A stretch of DNA of 64,000 nucleotides. Origin: Variovorax paradoxus B4 (GTDB lineage: Bacteria > Pseudomonadota > Gammaproteobacteria > Burkholderiales > Burkholderiaceae_C). The notes under the pieces were generated by a model that saw nothing but the letters and a program-made list of their open reading frames with translations, did no database searches and was not told the DNA's origin. Numbering within the stretch: the first letter of the stretch is position 1; each line of letters opens with the position of its first letter. Location of the stretch: contig NC_022247.1 in assembly GCF_000463015.1 (NCBI RefSeq), positions 1,240,001 to 1,304,000 of the forward strand, written 5' to 3'. The translations under genes and the position numbers were made by a program. Shown here in pieces: positions 9,423-16,721 of the stretch.

Positions 9423-9883
9423 GGCGTGCTCACGGTGAACGGCCGCAGGCCGTCGGTGGCAATGCGCAGCGACCGCGCGGGCGGGCCTTCGGAATACAGC
9501 GTGATCTGCTGCGCGGCGATGATCGGATCGGGGCCGAGTTGCACCACCGCAACCGGCGCGCCACCGGCCAGCGAAGCCTGGGCGCTGATGCCGCTGGCGA
9601 CCCAGCCGCTGGGCAGCGCATCGGGCGGAAGGCCGTCGAATACGAAGCTGCCGCCCTCCACGATGCGCCATCGCACCGCGACACCGCTCGCGCGCGACTG
9701 GGCGCGGGCCGATTCGAGCAGCGCAGCCAGCCGGTCGGCCTCGCGGTCGAGCCGGGCCGCGTTGGTGTCGCGCATCGCGAAGCTCACACCGGCCGTCGCG
9801 ATCGCGATGATTGCGATCACCACGATCAGCTCGAGCAGCGTGAAGCCGCCCGCGCGCCTACTGCCAGCTGCCGATGTCGGCAT
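9419..9883 (-). CDS. gspH: Type II secretion minor pseudopilin GspH
   Basis: GspH is the minor pseudopilin joining the tip complex to the GspG fibre. The start chosen is the ATG at 9881-9883 (MPTSAAGSRRAGG), preceded by a purine-rich GGCGAGGG, giving 154 residues; it overlaps the gspG 3' end by 26 bp. The motif GGFTLLELIVVIAIIAIATAG carries the prepilin cleavage site with Glu5. An upstream ATG at 9908-9910 would add nine residues and is less likely. Confidence 0.9.
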   Translation of the reverse strand: MPTSAAGSRRAGGFTLLELIVVIAIIAIATAGVSFAMRDTNAARLDREADRLAALLESARAQSRASGVAVRWRIVEGGSFVFDGLPPDALPSGWVASGISAQASLAGGAPVAVVQLGPDPIIAAQQITLYSEGPPARSLRIATDGLRPFTVSTP

Positions 9884-10298
9884 TCTTGCCCTCGCCGCCG
9901 GCCTGGCCATCGGCGCCGAGCGAGAGCACGTCGATTTCGCCCTTGATACCCGGATTCATGTATTGATAGGGATGTCCCCACGGATCGTTCGGCAGCTTTT
10001 CGACGTAGGGCTTCCAGTTGGGCGCGGCCGGCCCGACGGTCGGGCGCACGAGCAGCGACGGCAGGCCCTGCTCGGCCGTCGGATAGCGCTGGTTGTCCAG
10101 GCGGTAGAGCTTGAGCGCCTGCATCAGGTTGTTGATGTCGGTCCTGGCGGCGGTCACGCGGGCGTCGTCGGCGCGCTCGATCACGTTCGGCACGATCAGT
10201 GCGGCCAGCACGCCGATGATGACCAGCACCACCATCAACTCGATCAGCGTGAAGCCGCGCTGGGCAGCGCGGGTAGCGTCGCGTAGGATTTTTTTCAT
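9858..10298 (-). CDS. gspG: Type II secretion major pseudopilin GspG
   Basis: GspG is the major pseudopilin that forms the periplasmic piston. The start is the ATG at 10296-10298 (MKKILRDATRAAQRG), giving 146 residues; an upstream in-frame ATG lies in the divergent gspC and is rejected. The motif RGFTLIELMVVLVIIGVLAAL holds the cleavage site and Glu5. The C-terminal segment DPWGHPYQYMNPG and the aspartates of LSLGADGQAGG correspond to the calcium-binding loop typical of GspG. It is the first gene of the minus-strand operon, 49 bp from the divergent gspC start. Confidence 0.95.
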   Translation of the reverse strand: MKKILRDATRAAQRGFTLIELMVVLVIIGVLAALIVPNVIERADDARVTAARTDINNLMQALKLYRLDNQRYPTAEQGLPSLLVRPTVGPAAPNWKPYVEKLPNDPWGHPYQYMNPGIKGEIDVLSLGADGQAGGEGKNADIGSWQ

Positions 10299-10347
10299 AG
10301 CTTGGATGACATGGTTCGGAAGGCGCGCTGCATGATAATCCGCGCCC

Positions 10348-10989
10348 ATGACAAGTCCCTATTCCGCCGCGCGCTGGCATGCCCCCGTTGCAACCACGGG
10401 ACTCTGGGCGCTGGCCGCCGGTGCGGCGGTGTTCTGGGGGCTGCGGCTCGCGGCGCCGCCCGAGCCCGTGGCCGCGGCGGCCACCATGCCCCGGGCATCG
10501 GTCTCGGCCGACGCGGATGCGGTCGCGCGGCTGCTTGGCGTGGTTTCGGCCAACGAAGCGGCGCCCGCCGCACCCGAGGCGGCCAGCCGCTTTGCGTTGT
10601 CCGGCGTGGTGGCGGATTCGCTCAACCAGGGCGCCGCGCTGATTTCCATCGACGGCAAGCCGCCGCGTCCGTTCCGCGTCGGTTCGCGTGTCGGCGACAA
10701 CTACGTGCTGCAGTCGGTCGGGGTGCGCGCGGCGACGCTCGGCACCAGCGCACAGGGGCCGGCGGCTTTCACGCTGCAGCTGCCCGTGCGTGCGCCGATC
10801 AGCGTCGGCAGCCCGGTCCCGCCGGGGATGCCGGCCTCGCCAACGCCCACGGCCAGGCCCAGCGGGCTTTTTCCGGCCACGGTGCCCGCCGTGGTGGCGC
10901 CGCCTGCCGCCGGTGCCGCACCGCCGCAGGCGCCGCCATCGCCGCCGCCGGGGTCTGTGCAGCAGTCCCCCGCGCAGCCTGCGCAGTAA
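10348..10989 (+). CDS. gspC: Type II secretion protein GspC, short form
   Basis: GspC bridges the inner-membrane platform and the GspD secretin. The 213-residue protein has one membrane helix (TTGLWALAAGAAVFWGLRLA) at about 16-35 and a homology-region (HR) domain around residues 80-135 (SGVVADSLNQGAALISIDGK). The C-terminal 75 residues are rich in Pro and Ala and show no PDZ or coiled-coil domain, so this is a short GspC. It is divergent from gspG rather than co-operonic, sharing a 49-bp intergenic region that must hold both promoters or their overlap. Confidence 0.88.
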   Translation: MTSPYSAARWHAPVATTGLWALAAGAAVFWGLRLAAPPEPVAAAATMPRASVSADADAVARLLGVVSANEAAPAAPEAASRFALSGVVADSLNQGAALISIDGKPPRPFRVGSRVGDNYVLQSVGVRAATLGTSAQGPAAFTLQLPVRAPISVGSPVPPGMPASPTPTARPSGLFPATVPAVVAPPAAGAAPPQAPPSPPPGSVQQSPAQPAQ

Positions 10990-11004
10990 AAGCCAGGCGG
11001 CCGC

Positions 11005-12594
11005 TCAGGCCTGCAGGAACAGCCGATACGCCGGATTCGCCGTTTCCTCGACGTACGGATAGCCCAGCGTTTCGAGGAAGGCGTCGAAGGCCGCCGCGTC
11101 GCCGGCGGGCACCTGCAAGCCCACCAGGATGCGGCCGTAGTCGGCGCCCTGGTTGCGGTAGTGGAAGAGGCTGATGTTCCAGTTCGGCCGCATCAGGCTC
11201 AGGAACTTGAGCAGCGCGCCCGGGCGCTCCGGAAACACGAAGCGCAGCAGCCGCTCGTCATGTGCAAGGCTCGTGCGCCCGCCCACCAGGTGCCGCAGAT
11301 GTTCCTTGGCGAGTTCGTCGTGCGTGAGGTCGAGCGCGTCGAAGCCGTGGGCAATGAAGGTCTGCGCGATGGTCGTCGATTCGCCACGCGTCGAGGTGGT
11401 CAGGCCCACGAACACATGCGCCTTGGCCGCGTCGCTGATGCGGTAGTTGAACTCCGTCACGTTGCGCAGCGCGCCGCCGATGGAGCCTGTTTCCTGCGAC
11501 TCGCTGGCCGGCATCTCGCCCACCAGTTCGCAGAAGCGGCGGAAGCTGCCGCGCTCTTCGGGAATGGTCACCGCGAACAGCGCCTCGCGCTCCTCGCCGA
11601 CCTCCGCGCGCTCGGCCACGAAACGCAGCCGGTCGAAGTTCATGTTGGCGCCGCACAGGATGGCCGCGTAGGTCTCGCCATGGCGGCCGTGCCCGGCCAC
11701 GTACTGCTTGATGGCGGCCACCGCGAGCGCGCCCGCCGGCTCCACGATGCTGCGGGTGTCGACGAACACGTCCTTGATGGCCGCGCAGACGGCATCGGTG
11801 TCGACCGCGATGTATTCATCGACCAGGTCGCTGGCAATGCGAAAAGTCTCTTCGCCCACGAGCTTGACCGCCGTGCCGTCCGAGAACAGTCCGACGTCGG
11901 GCAGGCTCACGCGCTGGCGCGCCGCCACCGATTGCATCATGGCGTCGGAGTCGTTCATCTGCACGCCGATCACCTTGATCTCCGGGCGCACCGCCTTGAT
12001 GTAGTTGGCCACGCCCGAGATGAGCCCGCCGCCGCCGATGGCCACGAAGACCGCGTCGAGCCGGCCCTGGTGCTGGCGCAGGATTTCCATGGCGATGGTG
12101 CCCTGGCCCGCGATCACGTCGGGATCATCGAAGGGGTGCACGAAGGTCAGGCCTTGCTGGGCCTGCAGTTCGAGCGCGTGCAGGTAGGCATCGGAATAGC
12201 TGTCGCCATGCAGCACGACTTCGCCGCCGAAACCGCGCACCGCATCGATCTTGAGCCTGGGCGTGGTCACCGGCATGACCACCACGGCGCGCGTGCCCAG
12301 CTTGCGCGCGCCCAGCGCCACGCCTTGCGCGTGATTGCCGGCCGATGCGCAGATGACGCCGCTCGCCAGCTGCTCGGGTGTGAGGTGCGCCATCTTGTTG
12401 TAGGCGCCCCGCAGCTTGAAGCTGAAAACCGGTTGCTGGTCTTCGCGCTTGAGCAGCACGGTGTTGCCGAGCCTTTCGCTGAGCGCATTGGCTTTCTCAA
12501 GCCCCGTCTCGACCGCCACATCGTAAACACGGGCGTTCAGAATTTTCTTGAGATAGTCGGCGGGCGTCAGTGCCGGCACAGGTACGTCGCGCAC
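11005..12594 (-). CDS. ilvA: Threonine dehydratase, biosynthetic form
   Basis: IlvA converts L-threonine to 2-oxobutanoate and ammonia, the first committed step of isoleucine synthesis. It is a PLP enzyme: the Schiff-base lysine lies in SFKLRGAYNKM at residue 60, and the phosphate-binding loop is IGGGGLISG. The C-terminal third carries two ACT-like regulatory domains (EERGSFRRFCELVG and VFPERPGALLKFLS), the isoleucine/valine sensing region. I chose the GTG at 12592-12594 (529 residues), which places the lysine where E. coli IlvA has it (residue 62). An in-frame ATG at 12667-12669 would add 25 non-conserved residues and lies over the start of the divergent recombinase. Confidence 0.9.
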   Translation of the reverse strand: MRDVPVPALTPADYLKKILNARVYDVAVETGLEKANALSERLGNTVLLKREDQQPVFSFKLRGAYNKMAHLTPEQLASGVICASAGNHAQGVALGARKLGTRAVVVMPVTTPRLKIDAVRGFGGEVVLHGDSYSDAYLHALELQAQQGLTFVHPFDDPDVIAGQGTIAMEILRQHQGRLDAVFVAIGGGGLISGVANYIKAVRPEIKVIGVQMNDSDAMMQSVAARQRVSLPDVGLFSDGTAVKLVGEETFRIASDLVDEYIAVDTDAVCAAIKDVFVDTRSIVEPAGALAVAAIKQYVAGHGRHGETYAAILCGANMNFDRLRFVAERAEVGEEREALFAVTIPEERGSFRRFCELVGEMPASESQETGSIGGALRNVTEFNYRISDAAKAHVFVGLTTSTRGESTTIAQTFIAHGFDALDLTHDELAKEHLRHLVGGRTSLAHDERLLRFVFPERPGALLKFLSLMRPNWNISLFHYRNQGADYGRILVGLQVPAGDAAAFDAFLETLGYPYVEETANPAYRLFLQA

Positions 12595-12667
12595 GTTTTT
12601 TTCCAAGGGAGTTGCATTTGATAAATGACGATGATAAGAGGCATCGGGATTGCGTACGGGATATGGC

Positions 12668-13798
12668 ATGGACACAAATGTCATAAACCTCATCCGGAGA
12701 GCCCCGGCGGCGAACGATTCCGGTTTTTTTGCGCGCACCTATCCCGCGAGCCACGGGCCCGCCAGTCATTCAGCAAATGAGCCAAATCTGTCAACCGTTT
12801 CTGTCAGCGACCTTTCCAAAGGATTGATGCAGGCAGAGGCGGCGCGCGTGCAGCGAGGCGAAATCGGACGAGCCACCTGGCAAGTGATGGGCAACAGATT
12901 GCGGGCGCATGTCGTCCCGTTGCTGGGTGCCGTGCCGGCCCAGGCATTCGCCACTTGCGATGCGCAGCGCCTGATCGACCATCTGGGGGCGCAAGGCTTC
13001 ACCAGCGCGACGGTCGCGCAGTAGCTCGTGCTGCTGCGCAAGGTGGTGATGCATGGCGTGAACATCGGCGCGCTTCGCGACGTGCCGCCCTTCCCGAAGG
13101 TCAAGGTGCGCAGCCAGCCGCGCGGGAGCTTCAGCGTTGCGGAGTACCGGAGCGTCGTGGCGGCCGCGCGCAGGCTGCGTGGACAGCCGCATCCGGTGCT
13201 TGATCAGCTGGCCTCCGGCGCGCGCTTCTGGATCGCGCGCGAGCTGCTCGTCATGCCGCAGGAGCTGCCGTGGCTGATTCGCTGGATGGTCAACACCTTC
13301 GTTCGTCCGAGCGACATCAAGCTCATGAAGCACAGGCACATAGAAACCGTGCGCGGCAAGCACGTCTACCTGCGAATGAACCTGCCCGAGACCAAGCGGC
13401 ACAGCCAGCCCATCGTGAGCCTGCGCCCGGCGGTGCGGGTCTATGAATGCCTGCTCGCCCACCGCCGCGAGCAGGGCTTTGGCGGCGCGGAAGGCTACAT
13501 CTTCATGCCGCAATTGAAGAACCGCGAGCACGCGTTGGCGGTGCTCAACTTTCTCTTTCACTGGGCGCTCGAAGCCACGTCGCTCCAGAAGGGGCCGCTG
13601 GGCCAATCGAGGACGCTCTATTGCCTGCGTCACACAGTCATCACCTTGCGGCTGCTGTATGGCCAGGGCATCGACATGCTGACCTTGGCGCGCAATGCGC
13701 GCACGAGCGTGAACATGGTCGAACGTTTCTACGCGTCGGTTCTGAGCGGAGAAATGAATGTGGGGTTGCTGCAAAGCAGGCGCGGCCGGGCGATTTGA
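12668..13798 (+). pseudogene. Tyrosine recombinase (phage-integrase-like) with an internal amber codon
   Basis: A site-specific recombinase frame runs from ATG 12668 (MDTNVINLIRRAP) to a TGA at 13796-13798, interrupted by a single in-frame TAG at 13022-13024. The upstream part has a core-binding SAM-like domain (RATWQVMGNRLRAHVVPLLG); the downstream part has the catalytic domain with FVRPSDIK (first Arg), LRHTVIT (second Arg) and ERFYAS (nucleophile Tyr). The residue normally His in the HxLR motif is Tyr here (YCLR). The TAG probably replaces a Tyr codon (AQ*LVLLRK). Either the gene is dead or two fragments are made; a GTG at 13028 could restart the catalytic part. The frame is otherwise clean, so inactivation looks recent. 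Confidence 0.75.
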
Positions 13799-13809
13799 GC
13801 AAAGCCAAA

Positions 13810-13837
13810 AAGCCGCCCGGCTTGCGCTGGGCGGCTT
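13810..13837. terminator. Bidirectional hairpin terminator between recombinase and porin remnant
   Basis: A 9-bp perfect stem (13810-13818 with 13829-13837, AAGCCGCCC/GGGCGGCTT) encloses a 10-nt loop. A run of A upstream on the plus strand gives a T-tract on the minus strand, so it best terminates the minus-strand porin remnant. It lies between two convergent genes. Confidence 0.75.
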
Positions 13838-13889
13838 GATACTGGATTGACTCGAACTCGCTGGCGCCAGCATCGGAATCAGACGGTGA

Positions 13890-15088
13890 TCAGAAGGCGT
13901 GGCCGATGCCGAAGTCGTAGCCGGTCGAGGTCTTCGGGGTGAAGACGTTGCTGCTGATGAAACTTCGGGTTGAAATCGCCGCTGACCCTCAGGTCCGCAC
14001 CGTTCTTGCTGCTGATGCGAGCGACCGTTGCGTACAGGGCCGTGCGCTTCGACAGGGTGTGCACGTAGCCCAGCGCCAGCTTGTTCGCCTTCGGGTCCGG
14101 TTCGTTGAGGAACAGGTTGTTGTCTTCCGTCCTGTACTTCACGGCCGAATACGATGCGCGGATCAGGCCGGCGCCCACCGGAACCGTCACGCCCAGCAGC
14201 CAGCCATTGAGCTTGTTCGATGCCACGGAAGCCGGCCGGGCGAAGACGTCGCCGTCGATGTCGGTCTTCTCCCGGGCCCGGGACAGTTCGCCGAAGAGCT
14301 TCACAGGACCGAAGCCATACGAAGCGCCGAGGTTGAAGGTGTTGACCTTGGTGGTCGTGCCGGCGTCGTAGTCGCCGCCCACGGTGTTGCTGCCGCAAGC
14401 CAGTGCAACACCCTGGGGGCCGTGGGCATAGCCGAAGCGGCCGCCCACGTAACGGCCGGTGCGCGAGTTGTTGGCCTCGTCGGGCGCGGCCAGGCCCGGG
14501 CTGTACTTGGTCTTCTCATGGAAGCCGTACATCACCTGGCCGTAGAAACCACCGAGGTTCGGCGGCAGGAAGTAGCCGACCGAGTTGCGGGCGCGGGTGG
14601 GGTTGCCAAATGCGCTGGTGGCCGTCTGGATGAGGTTGGTGCCGAACGGATCGAACACGGAGTTGTTGTGGAACGTGGGGGTCGGGTCGCGGCCGAGGCG
14701 GACTTCACCGAAGCCACCTGACAGGCTCACCGTCGAGCGGCGGGAGAAGGTGGCAACACCCTGGCTGCCGTCATCGTTGGCGACCGGGGCTTCGAGCCAG
14801 AAGCTGGCTGCCAGGCCGCCACCGAGGTCTTCCGTGCCACGGAAGCCCAGGCGGCTGGAGTTGTCGCCCGAGTGGGACATGCCGCGGCTGCTGGTCCGGA
14901 CGCTGCCCCGGTTGACCTAGAACGGGTCATGGGCGACCGGGAGGCCGAAGGCGTTGTACGTCACGCCGTTGTTCAGGTCGCGCGAGCTGTTCGAGTGGCC
15001 GCTGATCGACGCGTCGACCACGCCGAACAGCGTGACGGACGACTGAGCCGAGGCAACACCGGCAACAGCCAGGGCAGCCAGAGCAACT
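13890..15088 (-). pseudogene. Decayed OmpC-like porin, paralogue of the porin at 16722
   Basis: This minus-strand frame is a paralogue of the intact porin at 16722-17912, with the same segments SRLGFRGTEDLGGGLAASFW and LGYVHTLSKRTALYATVARI. It carries three lesions. The start region is lost: the signal peptide VALAALAVAGVASAQ is preceded by a 20-bp unrelated stretch and no ATG is in place. An in-frame TAG at 14918-14920 replaces the Tyr of the intact copy (PF*VNRGSV against PFYLNQGSV). An extra T near 13949-13952 shifts the last 25 residues out of frame, so the terminal Phe of the outer-membrane sorting signal is lost. Restoring the frame yields TSTGYDFGIGHAF and a stop at 13890. It cannot make a functional porin. 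Confidence 0.88.
14998..15088 (-). repeat. 91-bp inverted repeat, copy 1 (in decayed porin)
   Basis: The 91 bases coding most of the signal peptide and first strand of the decayed porin are identical, on the opposite strand, to 16736-16826 in the intact porin. Outside this block the two genes are clearly diverged. The pair flanks osmC and coq7 in inverted orientation. Confidence 0.9.
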
Positions 15089-15143
15089 GCCCTTTTCGGC
15101 CAAAAAAACTAGAGTGGGCCCACGGCGCTGCGGGCCCGGAAAG

Positions 15144-15173
15144 AAAAAAGCCCCGAGCTTTGCAGCTCGGGGC
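15144..15173 (-). terminator. Strong rho-independent terminator of the candidate small RNA
   Basis: On the minus strand a perfect 10-bp stem (GCCCCGAGCT with AGCTCGGGGC, 15150-15159 and 15164-15173) with a 4-nt loop is followed by six T. No minus-strand protein gene ends upstream of it, so it must end a short transcript or be a relic. It sits just upstream of the decayed porin and would shield it from transcription. Confidence 0.85.
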
Positions 15174-15233
15174 TAAATCCACCAATTGGAAGGGTGGAGG
15201 AGACAACCGGTGCGCACGGTTTCGTACGCGATG
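15144..15233 (-). ncRNA. Candidate small RNA of about 90 nt with a CU-rich segment
   Basis: A minus-strand transcript is predicted from a sigma-70-like promoter (15240-15267) to the strong terminator at 15144-15173. No open frame of note lies inside it. The predicted RNA has a small hairpin CCACC/GGUGG (15193-15197 with 15179-15183), a CU-rich stretch UCUCCUCC (15203 down to 15196) that is complementary to Shine-Dalgarno sequences, and the terminator hairpin with a U-tail that would suit Hfq binding. This combination is typical of trans-acting small RNAs. I know of no named family that matches. It could instead be the untranslated remnant of a lost gene. Confidence 0.45.
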
Positions 15234-15239
15234 AAATAA

Positions 15240-15267
15240 AGTATATCGGTTGTTTGTTGCGTTGCAA
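15240..15267 (-). promoter_or_regulatory. Predicted sigma-70 promoter for the candidate small RNA
   Basis: On the minus strand TTGCAA (15267-15262) and TATACT (15245-15240) are separated by 16 bp. The expected start point is about 15233. The -10 match is strong and the local sequence is AT-rich against its surroundings. The divergent osmC promoter must lie in the same region. Confidence 0.45.
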
Positions 15268-15332
15268 CAAGCAAGTGACGCTTTTCCCACACAGAAAGTG
15301 GTGTCAGCGTGCTTTTTTGCCGAACATCCTGA

Positions 15333-15797
15333 ATGGATCTGACGAAGATGGAATGCACAGTAAGTTGGACCGGCGATGCCGGAACCCGCTCGGCCATGGG
15401 TTTCGTGGCCGAGACGGGCAGCGGCCATGTCTTGATGATGGACGGGGCGCCGGATGCCGCGAAACCCGAGAACGGCGGCCAGAACCTGGCGGCCCGGCCC
15501 ATGGAAACGGTGCTCGCGGGCACCGGGGGCTGTACCGCCTACGACGTGGTGCTGATATTGAAGCGCGGCCGCCACCGCGTCGAGCGCTGCAGCGTCAAGC
15601 TGACCAGTGAACGCGCGGAAAAGGATCCCAAGGTCTTCACCAAGATCCACATGCATTTCACGGTGGCGGGCAAGGGAATTCCTGCCGCTGCCGTCGAGCG
15701 CGCGATTGCCATGAGCCACGAAACCTACTGCTCGGCCAGCATCATGCTCGCGAAGACCGCCGAGATCACCACCAGCTTCGACCTGATCGAAACCTGA
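15333..15797 (+). CDS. OsmC-family peroxide-defence protein, YhfA type
   Basis: This 154-residue protein belongs to the OsmC/Ohr superfamily and looks most like E. coli YhfA, with METVLAGTGGCTAYDVVLIL around residues 58-77 and the second cysteine in ETYCSASIML. OsmC and Ohr members reduce organic hydroperoxides with these two cysteines; the YhfA branch has no settled substrate. The start is the ATG at 15333; a second ATG at 15348 (MECTVSWTGD) aligns better with YhfA and may be the true start. It converges on coq7 with a 12-bp gap and is flanked by the inverted porin repeats. Confidence 0.88.
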   Translation: MDLTKMECTVSWTGDAGTRSAMGFVAETGSGHVLMMDGAPDAAKPENGGQNLAARPMETVLAGTGGCTAYDVVLILKRGRHRVERCSVKLTSERAEKDPKVFTKIHMHFTVAGKGIPAAAVERAIAMSHETYCSASIMLAKTAEITTSFDLIET

Positions 15798-15809
15798 GCC
15801 CGCAAGGCC

Positions 15810-16445
15810 TCAGATCCGGTGCGCCACCGTGGTCATCACGCGGGAGGCGAACCGCATCAGGGCCTTGGCCGGGGCCGGCAATTCCGCAGCTCCGGCATCC
15901 ACGGCCTGCGCGGCGTGCCGTGCCTCATCGATCTTCATCTGCTCGACCACGGCCCTGGACGCACTGTCGGCGGGCGGCAGGCGGCCGAGATGGCTCTCCA
16001 GGTGAGCTTCCACCTGGCGTTCGGTCTCTGCAACGAACCCGAGGCTCAGCGGATCCCCCAGGCGTCCGGCCACCAGGCCCAGGCCGAAAGCACCCGCATA
16101 CCAGAGCGGGTTCAGAACCGAAGGCCGGGCGCCGAGCTCGTCCAGCCGCTGCCGCGTCCAGGCCAGGTGATCGGTTTCTTCGTGCGAGGCCTCGAGCAAG
16201 CGGGCCCGGAGGACAGGGTCGCGCGCCACCGCGGCCTGGGCGGTGTAAAGCGCCTGCGCACACACCTCGCCCACGTGATTCACCCGCATCAATGCGCCGG
16301 CTTCGCGCCGCTCCGAATCGGTCAGCTCTCCGGGTGGCTGGACGGGCGGGGGCGTGGACCGCGTTGCATGGGGCCGGGCAAAAAGAGTACGCAATGCCGC
16401 GTCAGCCGCAGTCAGAACGGGGTCGAGCGTAAAAGTCATCCCCAT
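15810..16445 (-). CDS. coq7: 3-demethoxyubiquinol 3-hydroxylase Coq7
   Basis: Coq7 is a di-iron hydroxylase that adds the penultimate ring hydroxyl in ubiquinone synthesis, working at the inner membrane. The 211-residue protein shows the ferritin-like iron ligands in two repeats: NHVGEVCAQ and HEETDHLAW in the first, ETERQVEAH and DEARHAAQA in the second. A hydrophobic stretch ([17 protein letters not shown]) is the membrane-facing helix. The start is the ATG at 16443-16445 or the one two codons in (16437-16439). This bacterial Coq7 form is typical of beta-proteobacteria. Confidence 0.93.
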   Translation of the reverse strand: MGMTFTLDPVLTAADAALRTLFARPHATRSTPPPVQPPGELTDSERREAGALMRVNHVGEVCAQALYTAQAAVARDPVLRARLLEASHEETDHLAWTRQRLDELGARPSVLNPLWYAGAFGLGLVAGRLGDPLSLGFVAETERQVEAHLESHLGRLPPADSASRAVVEQMKIDEARHAAQAVDAGAAELPAPAKALMRFASRVMTTVAHRI

Positions 16446-16721
16446 ATTTGAACGTATGCGGAAAGAGCAGTGCGAAACAGTTGCTTCATTTCACATCGTG
16501 GTTTGTGAGGGCGCCCAAGTCCTTTGTTGCAGGACTGCAACGAAACGCGCGGGCCGCCGGAGATTTCGGGCGATTTGTTTTGCCCTGCCGCAGCGGCTCT
16601 GGTGCAATAGCATCAACTTCCCAAAAGGAGGTTGGCCCGGGGTCCGGTGGGAGCACAAAAGTGCCAGTCACGGTGAGCCCTTCGCACCGGAGCCCTATGT
16701 TTAACCTTGGAGAAACTTGCA

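Noticed and set aside
12668..15088. Possible amber-codon reassignment, since two genes carry TAG where Tyr is expected.
   Set aside because: TAG is used as a normal stop by gspE, gspG and the DppF-type ATPase, and the porin copy has two further lesions. Independent decay explains both.
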